Below are positions 29,062-36,951 of a DNA stretch of 46,805 nt, in pieces. This stretch comes from Actinomycetota bacterium (GTDB taxonomy: Bacteria; Actinomycetota; Actinomycetes; Actinomycetales; Microbacteriaceae), in assembly GCA_013297625.1 (NCBI GenBank), contig JAAFHT010000009.1:1-46805 (forward strand), written 5' to 3'. The notes beneath the pieces were generated by a model. The model worked only from the letters and a program-made list of their open reading frames with translations. It was not told where the DNA came from and did not search any database. How positions within the stretch are numbered: the stretch's first letter is position 1; each line of letters starts with the position of its first letter. Both the position numbers and the translations under genes were made by a program.

Positions 29062-29079
29062 CATAGACTCAGGTCTATG
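29062..29079. promoter_or_regulatory. putative ArsR operator between aquaporin and arsR-arsC fusion, overlapping the fusion start codon
   Basis: CATAGAC-TCAG-GTCTATG perfect inverted repeat; ATG at 29077 lies in the right arm. Confidence 0.7.
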
Positions 29080-29988
29080 AGAGCGCGCGACACGGTGAGT
29101 CCCGAGCTGGCGGCGCTCGGCGATGCGACGCGCGGCGCCATTGCTCGGTTGCTGCTCGAGGCCGACGATCACGCGCTGACGGTGGGCCGACTGACTGAGG
29201 CGCTGGAGCTGCGCCAGCCGACGGTGTCGCATCACGTGCGGGTGCTGCACGAAGCGGGCATCGTTGAGCGCACTCCGCGTGGGCGAGAGGTCTGGTACTC
29301 GCTGCCCGAGGCCGTCGCGGCGCGCCTCGAAGACTGGGCGCCGAGCACGGCAGTCGAGTCGATCAGTGCCGAGTTGATCGAGCGCATCATTGATGACCTG
29401 AGCACGCGATTCGCGGGCACCTTCTCGCGCGAGACAGTGCAGCGCGTCGTGCTCGACAGCTATGAGCTTCTACGCGCACGTGAGGGTGGCCGCGCGCTGC
29501 CCTCGGCCACGGCGCAGTTCGCGAGCGAGCGCTTGAGCGCGCAAGAGGCGACCACACTCGAGGCCGCTGGCCAGCGCGTAGCGGGCAAACCGATCGACGT
29601 GCTCTTCGTGTGCGTGCAAAACGCGGGGCGTTCGCAGCTTGCCTCGGCCATCATGCGTCACTTGGGCGGCGACCGCGTGCGCGTGCGCACAGCCGGTTCA
29701 GCGCCGATCGATGAGATTCGCCCCGCGGTCGTCACAGCGCTCGACGAGATCGGCGTGCCACTCGGCGGAGAGTTTCCGAAGCCCCTGACCGACGACGTCG
29801 TGCGGGCCGCCGACGTGGTCATCACGATGGGGTGCGGAGACGCTTGCCCGGTGTTTCCGGGCAAGCGGTATCTCGACTGGCCCGTGGCCGACCCGGCGGG
29901 GCAGCCGCTCGACCGCGTGCGCGAGATTCGCGACGACATCGATGGGCGCGTGCGCGGGCTACTGAGCGCGCTGACGGCGCGCGGCTAG
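29077..29988 (+). CDS. ArsR-family HTH regulator fused to helical domain and arsenate reductase (ArsR-ArsC fusion)
   Basis: N-terminal wHTH 'LAALGDATRGAIARLLLEADDHALTVGRLTEALELRQPTVSHHVRVLHEAGIVERTPRGREVWYSL', helical 'LIERIIDDLSTRFAGTFSRETVQRVVLDSYELL', C-terminal 'VLFVCVQNAGRSQLASAIMRHL...MGCGDACPVFPGKRYLDWPVADPAGQ'. Confidence 0.93.
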   Translation: MRARDTVSPELAALGDATRGAIARLLLEADDHALTVGRLTEALELRQPTVSHHVRVLHEAGIVERTPRGREVWYSLPEAVAARLEDWAPSTAVESISAELIERIIDDLSTRFAGTFSRETVQRVVLDSYELLRAREGGRALPSATAQFASERLSAQEATTLEAAGQRVAGKPIDVLFVCVQNAGRSQLASAIMRHLGGDRVRVRTAGSAPIDEIRPAVVTALDEIGVPLGGEFPKPLTDDVVRAADVVITMGCGDACPVFPGKRYLDWPVADPAGQPLDRVREIRDDIDGRVRGLLSALTARG

Positions 29989-30031
29989 GCGGTCGAGCAG
30001 CTCGGTGCGAGCATCCCGCTGGTGCAACATA

Positions 30032-30047
30032 TAGATCTGTGTCTATA
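30032..30047. promoter_or_regulatory. putative ArsR operator upstream of arsC
   Basis: ATAGATCTGTGTCTAT shares ATAGA-N6-TCTAT with the 29063-29078 palindrome; followed by -10-like TATACT (30044-30049) and ATG at 30057. Confidence 0.65.
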
Positions 30048-30056
30048 CTTTTGAGC

Positions 30057-30479
30057 ATGAAGAAGAACGTTGACACCGCCACTCAGCCCACCGTGCTGTT
30101 CGTGTGCGTACACAATGCCGGCCGCTCACAAATGGCCGCGGGCTACCTGCAGCACTTCGCGGGCGACCGCGTCACCGTGCTCTCGGCGGGCTCAGAACCC
30201 AAAGACCAGATCAACCCCGTGGCGATCGAAGCGATGGCCGAAGAGGGCATCGACATCGCCAACAATGTTCCGAAGATTCTCACGGTGCAGGCGGTCGTCG
30301 ACTCTGACGTAGTGATCACGATGGGCTGCGGCGACGCGTGCCCGATCTACCCCGGCAAGCGCTACGAAGACTGGGCCCTCGACGACCCGGCCGGCCAGGG
30401 TATCGACTCGGTGCGGGTCATTCGCGACGACATCAAGCGCCGCATCGAAGCTCTCGTCGCTGAGATCGCCCCTGCCTGA
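30057..30479 (+). CDS. arsC: arsenate reductase (LMW-PTP-fold ArsC)
   Basis: MKKNVDTATQPTVLFVCVHNAGRSQMAAGYLQHFAGDRVTVLSAGSEPKDQINPVAIEAMAEEGIDIANNVPKILT...MGCGDACPIYPGKRYEDWALDDPAGQG. Confidence 0.95.
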   Translation: MKKNVDTATQPTVLFVCVHNAGRSQMAAGYLQHFAGDRVTVLSAGSEPKDQINPVAIEAMAEEGIDIANNVPKILTVQAVVDSDVVITMGCGDACPIYPGKRYEDWALDDPAGQGIDSVRVIRDDIKRRIEALVAEIAPA

Positions 30480-30496
30480 ATCTGCCGAACGCGCGA

Positions 30497-30545
30497 ACGC
30501 GACGAAGGGCTCGGTCTGCTCAGCAGACCGGGCCCTTCGCGTTGC
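30497..30545. terminator. hairpin terminator between convergent arsC and membrane-protein gene
   Basis: GAAGGGCtCGGTCTGctcagCAGACCGgGCCCTTC stem. Confidence 0.8.
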
Positions 30546-30548
30546 GCT

Positions 30549-31067
30549 CTAGGTGCGGTCGGGCTCGCGCAGCGCGATCACGATTGATGGCAGCGTGAGC
30601 GCCAGACCCTCAAAGGTCCAGAAGACGGCCATGGCGCCAGCCCACGTGATGTCGACCGTGACGAGGTCGTTCTCGCTCGTGGCGACGAACCAGACGAGCG
30701 TGAGCGTTGCGGCAAGCAACGTGATGCTCGCGAACCAGCGGTATGCCTCGAGGTAAGCGCGATCACGCACGCGTGCCTGCCGCTCATCGAGGTATTCGTC
30801 GGGCAGATCGGCGACAACGCGCACCGACATGCGCAGCGCCCACCACACGACGGCCGCCAGAGCGACGACACCGAGAGCCGCGAGCGACGGCAGAGTCAGC
30901 CACGCCACCGGAATCGCGATGAGCATGACGATCATCACGCCCACGATCGTGAGTCGCGCGCGACGCGTGCGCATCCAGTCCCACTTCGTGTCGCGCATAA
31001 CGGTGTCGGCCATCTCGGCGACGGCTCGCTCGTTACGTTCGCGGGAAGAGAGCTTCTTCATGGTCAT
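30549..31067 (-). CDS. hypothetical membrane protein
   Basis: 172 aa with four predicted TM segments; start overlaps the stop of the upstream XRE gene by 4 bp. Confidence 0.8.
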   Translation of the reverse strand: MTMKKLSSRERNERAVAEMADTVMRDTKWDWMRTRRARLTIVGVMIVMLIAIPVAWLTLPSLAALGVVALAAVVWWALRMSVRVVADLPDEYLDERQARVRDRAYLEAYRWFASITLLAATLTLVWFVATSENDLVTVDITWAGAMAVFWTFEGLALTLPSIVIALREPDRT

Positions 31068-31330
31068 ACTGATTCCTCCACATCAGAGTCGGTCGTTGCC
31101 TCGGCAAACGGGGTCAACGAAAAGAGTTGTTCGACGGGCACGCCCACGAGCTGCGCGATGCGCAGTGCAAGAGCGAGCGAGGGGGCATACTCGCCCCGCT
31201 CGAGATACCCGACGGTTTGGTAGTGCACGCCGACGGCGTCGGCGAGCTGCTGTCGACTGAGCCCGGCCCGCGCTCGATGTTCTTCGATGCGGCTGAAGAC
31301 CGGGTCTTCTGACTTCGGCTTGCGTCCCAT
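31064..31330 (-). CDS. small XRE-family transcriptional regulator
   Basis: MGRKPKSEDPVFSRIEEHRARAGLSRQQLADAVGVHYQTVGYLERGEYAPSLALALRIAQLVGVPVEQLFSLTPF. Confidence 0.9.
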   Translation of the reverse strand: MGRKPKSEDPVFSRIEEHRARAGLSRQQLADAVGVHYQTVGYLERGEYAPSLALALRIAQLVGVPVEQLFSLTPFAEATTDSDVEESV

Positions 31331-31336
31331 ATTCGT

Positions 31337-31365
31337 AGCATAACTACTACATAGCAATAATGCAA
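31337..31365 (-). promoter_or_regulatory. sigma70-type promoter of the XRE gene, predicted leaderless
   Basis: Minus strand TTGCAT-17 bp-TATGCT-6 bp-ATG(31330). Confidence 0.6.
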
Positions 31366-31543
31366 CAGCCGTGCTCATGAAAAAAGCCGAGCCGCAGAAC
31401 GCCTCTCGGCGAGTGGCCGCTCGTAGCGGCGAAAAATGGAGCCCGGGGTTACTGCGGCCCGGCTTGAGAAGTGTAACCGGCGGCGCCTGTGTGGCATTCC
31501 CGCGCGCTCGTGGCGGCCGAGCTGCGGCGACGGATGCTCGACC

Positions 31544-32176
31544 TCAGTCGAGCGACCCCGCACGTTCGAGCGCCGCGCACGCCGAGAAGTCGCGGCCGCT
31601 CGACGCGAGGCGGGCGGCGCGAGCCGTGAGCTCGGAGGCGCGGGCATCGTCGGTCGCGGCATCCGCGTCATCGGCAAGATCGGCGGCACCCGCGGCGGCA
31701 GTTCGGCAAAACGCGGCCGCGCGATCGAGCGCAACGGCCACGTCGCCCACGTAGGCGCCGCGCAGCACCGCGTCGGCGAGCGCCCGAATCTCGTCGGGGC
31801 CGGTCGGGCTCTCGGCGCCCGCGACCACGACATCGGCCGTCGAGAGCACCTCGCTGCCGCGCTGAAAGAGCAAGGCAACGCCGGCGGGGTCGGTGCGAAT
31901 GAGGGCGCGCAGCAACGACAGGCGCCACAGCGCGCCGGGCAACGTTCGGGCGCCGGCGCGCGACCACAGTTCGGCGAGAGTCTCGAGCCCGTGCTCGTCG
32001 GTGTAGGCAACCATCCGTTCAACGAGGTCGGGGTCGTCACTCGCCCTAACGCGGTGCACGAGCGCGCGCGCCGAGTCGTGGGCGATGCGCAAGATGACCG
32101 CCGGGTCAAGCCCACCCTCGTGCACGTCGAAGGCCTCGCTGGGAAGGCGCACGGGGCGGTGCGGGCGATCGACCAT
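31544..32176 (-). CDS. hypothetical helical protein
   Basis: MVDRPHRPVRLPSEAFDVHEGGLDPAVILRIAHDSARALVHRVRASDDPDLVERMVAYTDEHGLETLAELWSRAGARTLPGALWRLSLLRALI. Confidence 0.8.
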   Translation of the reverse strand: MVDRPHRPVRLPSEAFDVHEGGLDPAVILRIAHDSARALVHRVRASDDPDLVERMVAYTDEHGLETLAELWSRAGARTLPGALWRLSLLRALIRTDPAGVALLFQRGSEVLSTADVVVAGAESPTGPDEIRALADAVLRGAYVGDVAVALDRAAAFCRTAAAGAADLADDADAATDDARASELTARAARLASSGRDFSACAALERAGSLD

Positions 32177-32233
32177 AGCCTCAACGCTAGCCCGCCACGC
32201 GCGTCGCCGAGTCGCGATAGATTAGAAGGGCAG

Positions 32234-32306
32234 GGGCCTCTAGCTCAGTTGGTAGAGCAGCGGACTTTTAATCCGCGGGTCGTCGGTTCGAGCCCGACGG
32301 GGCCTA
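32234..32306 (+). tRNA. tRNA-Lys (anticodon TTT)
   Basis: GGGCCTCTAGCTCAGTTGGTAGAGCAGCGGACTTTTAATCCGCGGGTCGTCGGTTCGAGCCCGACGGGGCCTA; folds into a cloverleaf with anticodon loop CTTTTAA; no encoded CCA. Confidence 0.96.
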
Positions 32307-32319
32307 CTTCTCTCTCGGC

Positions 32320-32727
32320 CTATTTGTTGAAGCCGTCGCGCGCGCCCGGAGTGTCGGCCGTCACTGTCAGCGAACCGACGACCGTCGTGCCGTCTGACTC
32401 ATAGACATCGACGCCAAAGACCGCATCGGGGTTGGTCGTCGACTTCGCCAGGTTGCGCTGCTGGTCAAGCTCGCTCACGCGCACATAGCCGATCACGCCA
32501 TCGTCAGACCGTGCGGTTATGAGGTCAGGAACCGTGCCGTCGATGGGGCTGCCATAGGTCTCACCTGCGTCGTTGACCGAGTACTCGACCGGAGCGCCAA
32601 GAATCTCCGAGTCAGACGCGAGTGACTGGTTGAACACGTCTCCGAGAGTCGGCGCGAGGGCGAATCCCGCACCCACCACGACGAGCCCGCCGACAATGAA
32701 CACGATGGTCTTTGGTGCAACGGCCAT
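32320..32727 (-). CDS. hypothetical membrane-anchored protein
   Basis: MAVAPKTIVFIVGGLVVVGAGFALAPTLGDVFNQSLASDSEILGAPVEYSVNDAGETYGSPIDGTVPDLITARSDDGVIGYVRVSEL. Confidence 0.7.
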   Translation of the reverse strand: MAVAPKTIVFIVGGLVVVGAGFALAPTLGDVFNQSLASDSEILGAPVEYSVNDAGETYGSPIDGTVPDLITARSDDGVIGYVRVSELDQQRNLAKSTTNPDAVFGVDVYESDGTTVVGSLTVTADTPGARDGFNK

Positions 32728-32876
32728 GATCGACTCCCCCGTCGAGAACGTACAAATCGCACGCGGGGCGCTTCCCAAGCCCCTGCGCTCATCCAATCAG
32801 CAGTAGCGAGCACCGTACACCCGCGAGATACCCCCCGTTTGAGGGCAATGGGGTCACTCTGGCGACGGATGCTCGC

Positions 32877-33800
32877 TCACGCCGGGCGGCAAATGCCCCA
32901 GCTGCCCGCCCACGTCGTCCCGGGTTCGATCCACCGAAGGCCGAGCCCCGAATTGAGCGCATCGGCCGGGGCCGTCATCGGCTCGACGGCAATCGCCGTG
33001 ACGGGCCCCTCCGCCGTCGGATAGCTGCGCGTAATGAACAACTGCAGCCACTGCCAGTCGCCGTCTTGCCACACTTCGGTCTCGGTGCCGTCGGAGGCGC
33101 TCAGCACCGTGCGAGTGACACCATCCGCATCGGGCTCGATGCGGAAGGCGTCGTCGAGCGCGAGCTCGCTGATGAGGCGACCCTCGGTGAGATCCCACTC
33201 TGCGGTCGCGGGTTCGAAGCCAACGGGGTTGAGGCGCTCGTCGACCATGACGTGCTCAACTGTGCGGGCCGTGATCGTGAGCTCATCAACCGAGTGCGCG
33301 CCAACCCGGATGAACGGGTGGGTGCCGACGGCGTAGGGCGCGGGCCGGTCTCCGAAGTTCGTGACGCTGTGCGTGACGCGAACGCCGTTGCCGGTGAGTC
33401 GGTATTCGACCGTGGTCCAGAGGTGAAACGGGTACCCGTGCTGGGGCACGACTGCTGCGCCGAGCGTCACGGCATCGTCGGTCTTCTCGACCAATTGGTA
33501 GGGAGTGTTGCGCAGAAGGCCGTGAATGGCGTTGGTGCGATCAACCTCGGTGAGGTCGAGCTGCTGCACGGCGCCGTCGAGTAGCCAGCGACCATCCCGC
33601 ACGCGATTGGGCCACGGCACGAGCACGATGCCGCAGCCGAACGGTGGCGTCACCCCCTCGTCGAAACCCTGCACGAGGTCGTGCCCGTCAACCGTGAGAT
33701 GCCGCAGTGCAGCGGCCACCGACGTGACGACCGCCTCAACCGGGCCGTGGGCTCCATCGTGGTGCAGGGTGTACTGCTCGCCCGTGGGAGGAGTGCTCAT
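32877..33800 (-). CDS. aldose 1-epimerase family protein
   Basis: GCGIVLVPWPNRVRDGRWLLDGAVQQLDLTEVDRTNAIHGLLRNTPYQLVEK...VTHSVTNFGDRPAPYAVGTHPFIRVG; adjacent to galTK. Confidence 0.92.
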   Translation of the reverse strand: MSTPPTGEQYTLHHDGAHGPVEAVVTSVAAALRHLTVDGHDLVQGFDEGVTPPFGCGIVLVPWPNRVRDGRWLLDGAVQQLDLTEVDRTNAIHGLLRNTPYQLVEKTDDAVTLGAAVVPQHGYPFHLWTTVEYRLTGNGVRVTHSVTNFGDRPAPYAVGTHPFIRVGAHSVDELTITARTVEHVMVDERLNPVGFEPATAEWDLTEGRLISELALDDAFRIEPDADGVTRTVLSASDGTETEVWQDGDWQWLQLFITRSYPTAEGPVTAIAVEPMTAPADALNSGLGLRWIEPGTTWAGSWGICRPA

Positions 33801-33809
33801 GCGGTCACT

Positions 33810-34604
33810 TTACGCGCGCCGGGGCGTCACGGTGGTGACGCGCAGGCCGGCCGCGCGCAAGGTCGCGAGCGCAGCATCCGTCGCCGCATCGTCGGAGATG
33901 AGCTCGTCGAGTTCATCGAGCGATGCGACGCGGCCCAAGTGCACCTGGCCAACCTTCGACGAGTCGGCGGCGAGCACGCGCCGAGCGGCGCTCGCAACCA
34001 TCCGCCGCTTGACCTCAGCCTCGGGCAGGTTGACGTTGGTCACGCCCGCCTGCGCCTCAATGCCCGTGGCTCCGATGATTGCGAGGTCAACGCGCACGTC
34101 GTCGAGCAACGTCGTCGCGAGGGGGTTGACGAGAGAGTGCTGCAACGAGCGCAGCGTGCCGCCCGTCACAACGACCGTGAAGCGCGGAATCGCCGGCTCG
34201 AGTGCGAGGGCGATCGCGAGCCCGTTGGTGACGATGACAACCTCGTCGAGGTCAGTGCGGGCAACGAGCGCGTTCGCAACGGCGAGCGCCGTCGAGCCAA
34301 CGTCAAGCAACAGGCTCTCGCCCGAGTGAACGCGCGACGCGGTTTCGGCGGCAATGGCGTGCTTCGCGCGCGTCAGTCGCGTGCGCGACTGCTCGAGGCT
34401 GCTCTCGCGCTCGGCAACGAGCCCTCTCGGCATCGCGCCGCCGTGCACGCGCGTCACGCGACCGTCGGCCTCGAGCGCGGCGAGATCGGTGCGCACGGTC
34501 ACTTCGCTCACGCCGAGTTCGCGGGCGAGATCAGTCACGCGAGCAAAGCCCCGACGGGCGACGGATGCTGCCATGCGGTCGCGACGAACGGGCGCGGCGT
34601 CCAT
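33810..34604 (-). CDS. DeoR/GlpR-family transcriptional regulator
   Basis: DRMAASVARRGFARVTDLARELGVSEVTVRTDLAALEADGRVTRVHGGAMP; ATG at 34604 preceded by AGGAGCGGGAG. Confidence 0.92.
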   Translation of the reverse strand: MDAAPVRRDRMAASVARRGFARVTDLARELGVSEVTVRTDLAALEADGRVTRVHGGAMPRGLVAERESSLEQSRTRLTRAKHAIAAETASRVHSGESLLLDVGSTALAVANALVARTDLDEVVIVTNGLAIALALEPAIPRFTVVVTGGTLRSLQHSLVNPLATTLLDDVRVDLAIIGATGIEAQAGVTNVNLPEAEVKRRMVASAARRVLAADSSKVGQVHLGRVASLDELDELISDDAATDAALATLRAAGLRVTTVTPRRA

Positions 34605-34613
34605 CTCCCGCTC

Positions 34614-34639
34614 CTTTCGCATTCTGTCGATATCGAAAG
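34614..34639. promoter_or_regulatory. candidate DeoR-type operator in the regulator/galT divergent region
   Basis: CTTTCG-N14-CGAAAG inverted repeat, with another TTTCG half-site at 34654-34658. Confidence 0.45.
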
Positions 34640-34684
34640 CGTACTGCTTATGTTTTCGCAAGCACTCGGCCATAGCATCATCAA

Positions 34685-35794
34685 GTGACGATCCGCTTCC
34701 ATTCCACGACGCTCGCCGACGGCCGCGAGCTCATTTACGTCGATGACGCTGACACGACGCTCGGGCCCGAGCGGTCGATCGACCGCCGCGTGCTCGACCC
34801 GCGGCCTGAGACGGCGAGCATGCGCCAAGACGTACTCACGGGCGAGTGGGTGTCGATCGCGAGCAACCGGCAGAACCGCGTCTTTATGCCGCCGCCCGAC
34901 CAAGACCCGCTCGCGCCTGCCTCGGCCGAGAACCCCAGCGAGATTCCGAGCAATTACGACGTCGCCGTGTTCGAGAACCGCTCCCCCAGCTTTGGCCCGG
35001 CGCTCGAGCATGAGAACGCACCCTCGGGCCTCGCCGATCTCGCCGAGATCGGCATTGGTCGGTTGCGCACGAGCGTGGGTCGTTGCGAGGTCGTGTGCTT
35101 TTCGCCTGACCACGAGGGCTCGTTCGGATCGCAAACCGTCAGTCGTGCGCGCACCGTCATCGAGACCTGGGCGCACCGCACGGCCGCCCTGAGCGCGATG
35201 CCCGGCATCCAGCAGGTCTTTCCGTTCGAGAATCGCGGCGCCGAGATCGGCGTGACCCTGCCGCACCCGCACGGCCAGATCTATGCCTACCCCTTCGTCA
35301 CTCCGCGTACGAGCACCCTGCTGCGATCGATCGACGCGGTCGGGCCCGACCTCTTTGCGCGCGTGCTCGAGAGTGAGCAGGCGAGCGAGCGAGTCGTGCT
35401 GCAGGGCGAGCACTTCACGGCCTTCGTGCCCTTCGCCGCCCGCTGGCCCATCGAAGTGCACGTCTTGCCGCACCGCCACGTGCCCGACTTCGCGGGGCTG
35501 ACCGAGGCAGAGAAAGACGAACTCGCCCCGTTCTATCGGCGACTGCTGCGCGGCATCGACGCGCTCTACCCGACGCCCACGCCCTACATCGCCGCGTGGC
35601 ACCAGGCACCCGTGCACGTCGGTCGCGACTCGGTGCGGCTCATGCTGCAAGTGACAAGCCCGCGCCGTGGCGCTGAGAGACTGAAGTATCTGGCCGGCTC
35701 TGAAGCCGCGATGGGCGCCTTTATCGGCGACGTCGCGCCCGAAGCACAAGCCGCATTCATTCGCGAGGGAATCGAGAAGACGGGCAATGACTGA
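34685..35794 (+). CDS. galT: galactose-1-phosphate uridylyltransferase
   Basis: RQNRVFMPPPDQDPLAPA...ALSAMPGIQQVFPFENRGAEIGVTLPHPHGQIYAYPFVTPRTSTL (HPHGQ active site); GTG start. Confidence 0.96.
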   Translation: MTIRFHSTTLADGRELIYVDDADTTLGPERSIDRRVLDPRPETASMRQDVLTGEWVSIASNRQNRVFMPPPDQDPLAPASAENPSEIPSNYDVAVFENRSPSFGPALEHENAPSGLADLAEIGIGRLRTSVGRCEVVCFSPDHEGSFGSQTVSRARTVIETWAHRTAALSAMPGIQQVFPFENRGAEIGVTLPHPHGQIYAYPFVTPRTSTLLRSIDAVGPDLFARVLESEQASERVVLQGEHFTAFVPFAARWPIEVHVLPHRHVPDFAGLTEAEKDELAPFYRRLLRGIDALYPTPTPYIAAWHQAPVHVGRDSVRLMLQVTSPRRGAERLKYLAGSEAAMGAFIGDVAPEAQAAFIREGIEKTGND

Positions 35795-36944
35795 CATTCG
35801 CGACGACGCACGCACGGGCTTTGAGGCCGTCTTCGGCACGGCGCCCGATGGACTGTGGTCGGCTCCGGGCCGCGTCAACCTCATTGGCGAGCACACCGAC
35901 TACAACGAGGGGTTTGTGCTCCCCTTCGCGATCGACCGCCGCACCGTTGTCGCCCTCGGCGTGCGCGACGACCGCCGCGTTCGCGTGGCGAGCACCTTCG
36001 CCGACGAGCTCGCCGAGATTGACCTCGATGCCCTGAGCCCCGACGCTCTGAGTGGCTGGTCGGCCTACCCGCTGGGTGTCGCGTGGGCGTTCAGCGAGTT
36101 CGGCGCCGACCTCGCCGCTGTTCCCGGCGTCGACCTGTTTATCGACTCCGATGTTCCCGTGGGTGCCGGCCTGTCGAGCTCGGCCGCGATCGAGAGCGCC
36201 GTTGCCCTGGCGCTCAACGACGTCTGGCAGTTGGGCCTCGATCGGCGCACGCTCGCTCGCGTTGGCCAACGTGCCGAGAACGTCGCCGTCGGCGCCCCCA
36301 CGGGCATCATGGATCAATCAGCGTCACTGCTCGGCGAGGCCGATCACGCCGTCTTTCTCGACTGCCGCACGCTCGAGAGCGAGCTCGTGCCGCTGGGGCT
36401 CGCCGAGGCAGGCCTCGCCATCCTGGTGATCGACACGGGCGTCAAGCACAGTCACGCCACGGGTGGCTACGGCGAGCGCCGCGCGGCGTGCGAGCGCGGA
36501 GCCGCGGCGCTCGGGTTCTCGAGCCTGCGTGACGCGTCGGTCGACGATCTCGCCCGCGCGCACGAACTGCTCGACGATGTGACCTTTCGGCGCATCCGTC
36601 ACGTCATCACCGAGAACCAGCGCGTGCTCGACACCGTCGCCGTGTTGAAGACCCAGGGCGCCTCAGCGATTGGCGAGCTGCTGGATGCCTCGCACCGCAG
36701 CATGCGCGACGACTTCGAGATCTCGGTGCCCGAACTCGACCTCGCGGTCGAAACCGCCGTCGCCGCCGGAGCCATTGGCGCCCGCATGACCGGGGGTGGA
36801 TTCGGCGGCGCGGCCATCGCCCTCGTCAAGATCGACGACCTCTCGCGCGTGCAAGTGGCGGTCGACAACGCGTTTGGTGAGCACGCCTTCGGTCAGCCCG
36901 ACACCTTCGTCGTCACGGCCTCAGACGGGGCCGCGCGCAACTGA
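35787..36944 (+). CDS. galK: galactokinase
   Basis: WSAPGRVNLIGEHTDYNEGFVLPFAIDR; DVPVGAGLSSSAAIESAVALAL; GARMTGGGFGGAAIALV. Confidence 0.97.
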   Translation: MTDIRDDARTGFEAVFGTAPDGLWSAPGRVNLIGEHTDYNEGFVLPFAIDRRTVVALGVRDDRRVRVASTFADELAEIDLDALSPDALSGWSAYPLGVAWAFSEFGADLAAVPGVDLFIDSDVPVGAGLSSSAAIESAVALALNDVWQLGLDRRTLARVGQRAENVAVGAPTGIMDQSASLLGEADHAVFLDCRTLESELVPLGLAEAGLAILVIDTGVKHSHATGGYGERRAACERGAAALGFSSLRDASVDDLARAHELLDDVTFRRIRHVITENQRVLDTVAVLKTQGASAIGELLDASHRSMRDDFEISVPELDLAVETAVAAGAIGARMTGGGFGGAAIALVKIDDLSRVQVAVDNAFGEHAFGQPDTFVVTASDGAARN

Positions 36945-36951
36945 AGCGCGG

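Noticed and set aside
29832-30479. 215-aa ORF as a longer arsC
   Set aside because: The first 75 residues overlap the fusion gene in another frame; ATG 30057 follows a -10-like box and starts the recognisable ArsC fold.
31440-31480. GGTTAC...GTAACC inverted repeat as a structured RNA
   Set aside because: Long loop with no convincing inner pairing and no other support.
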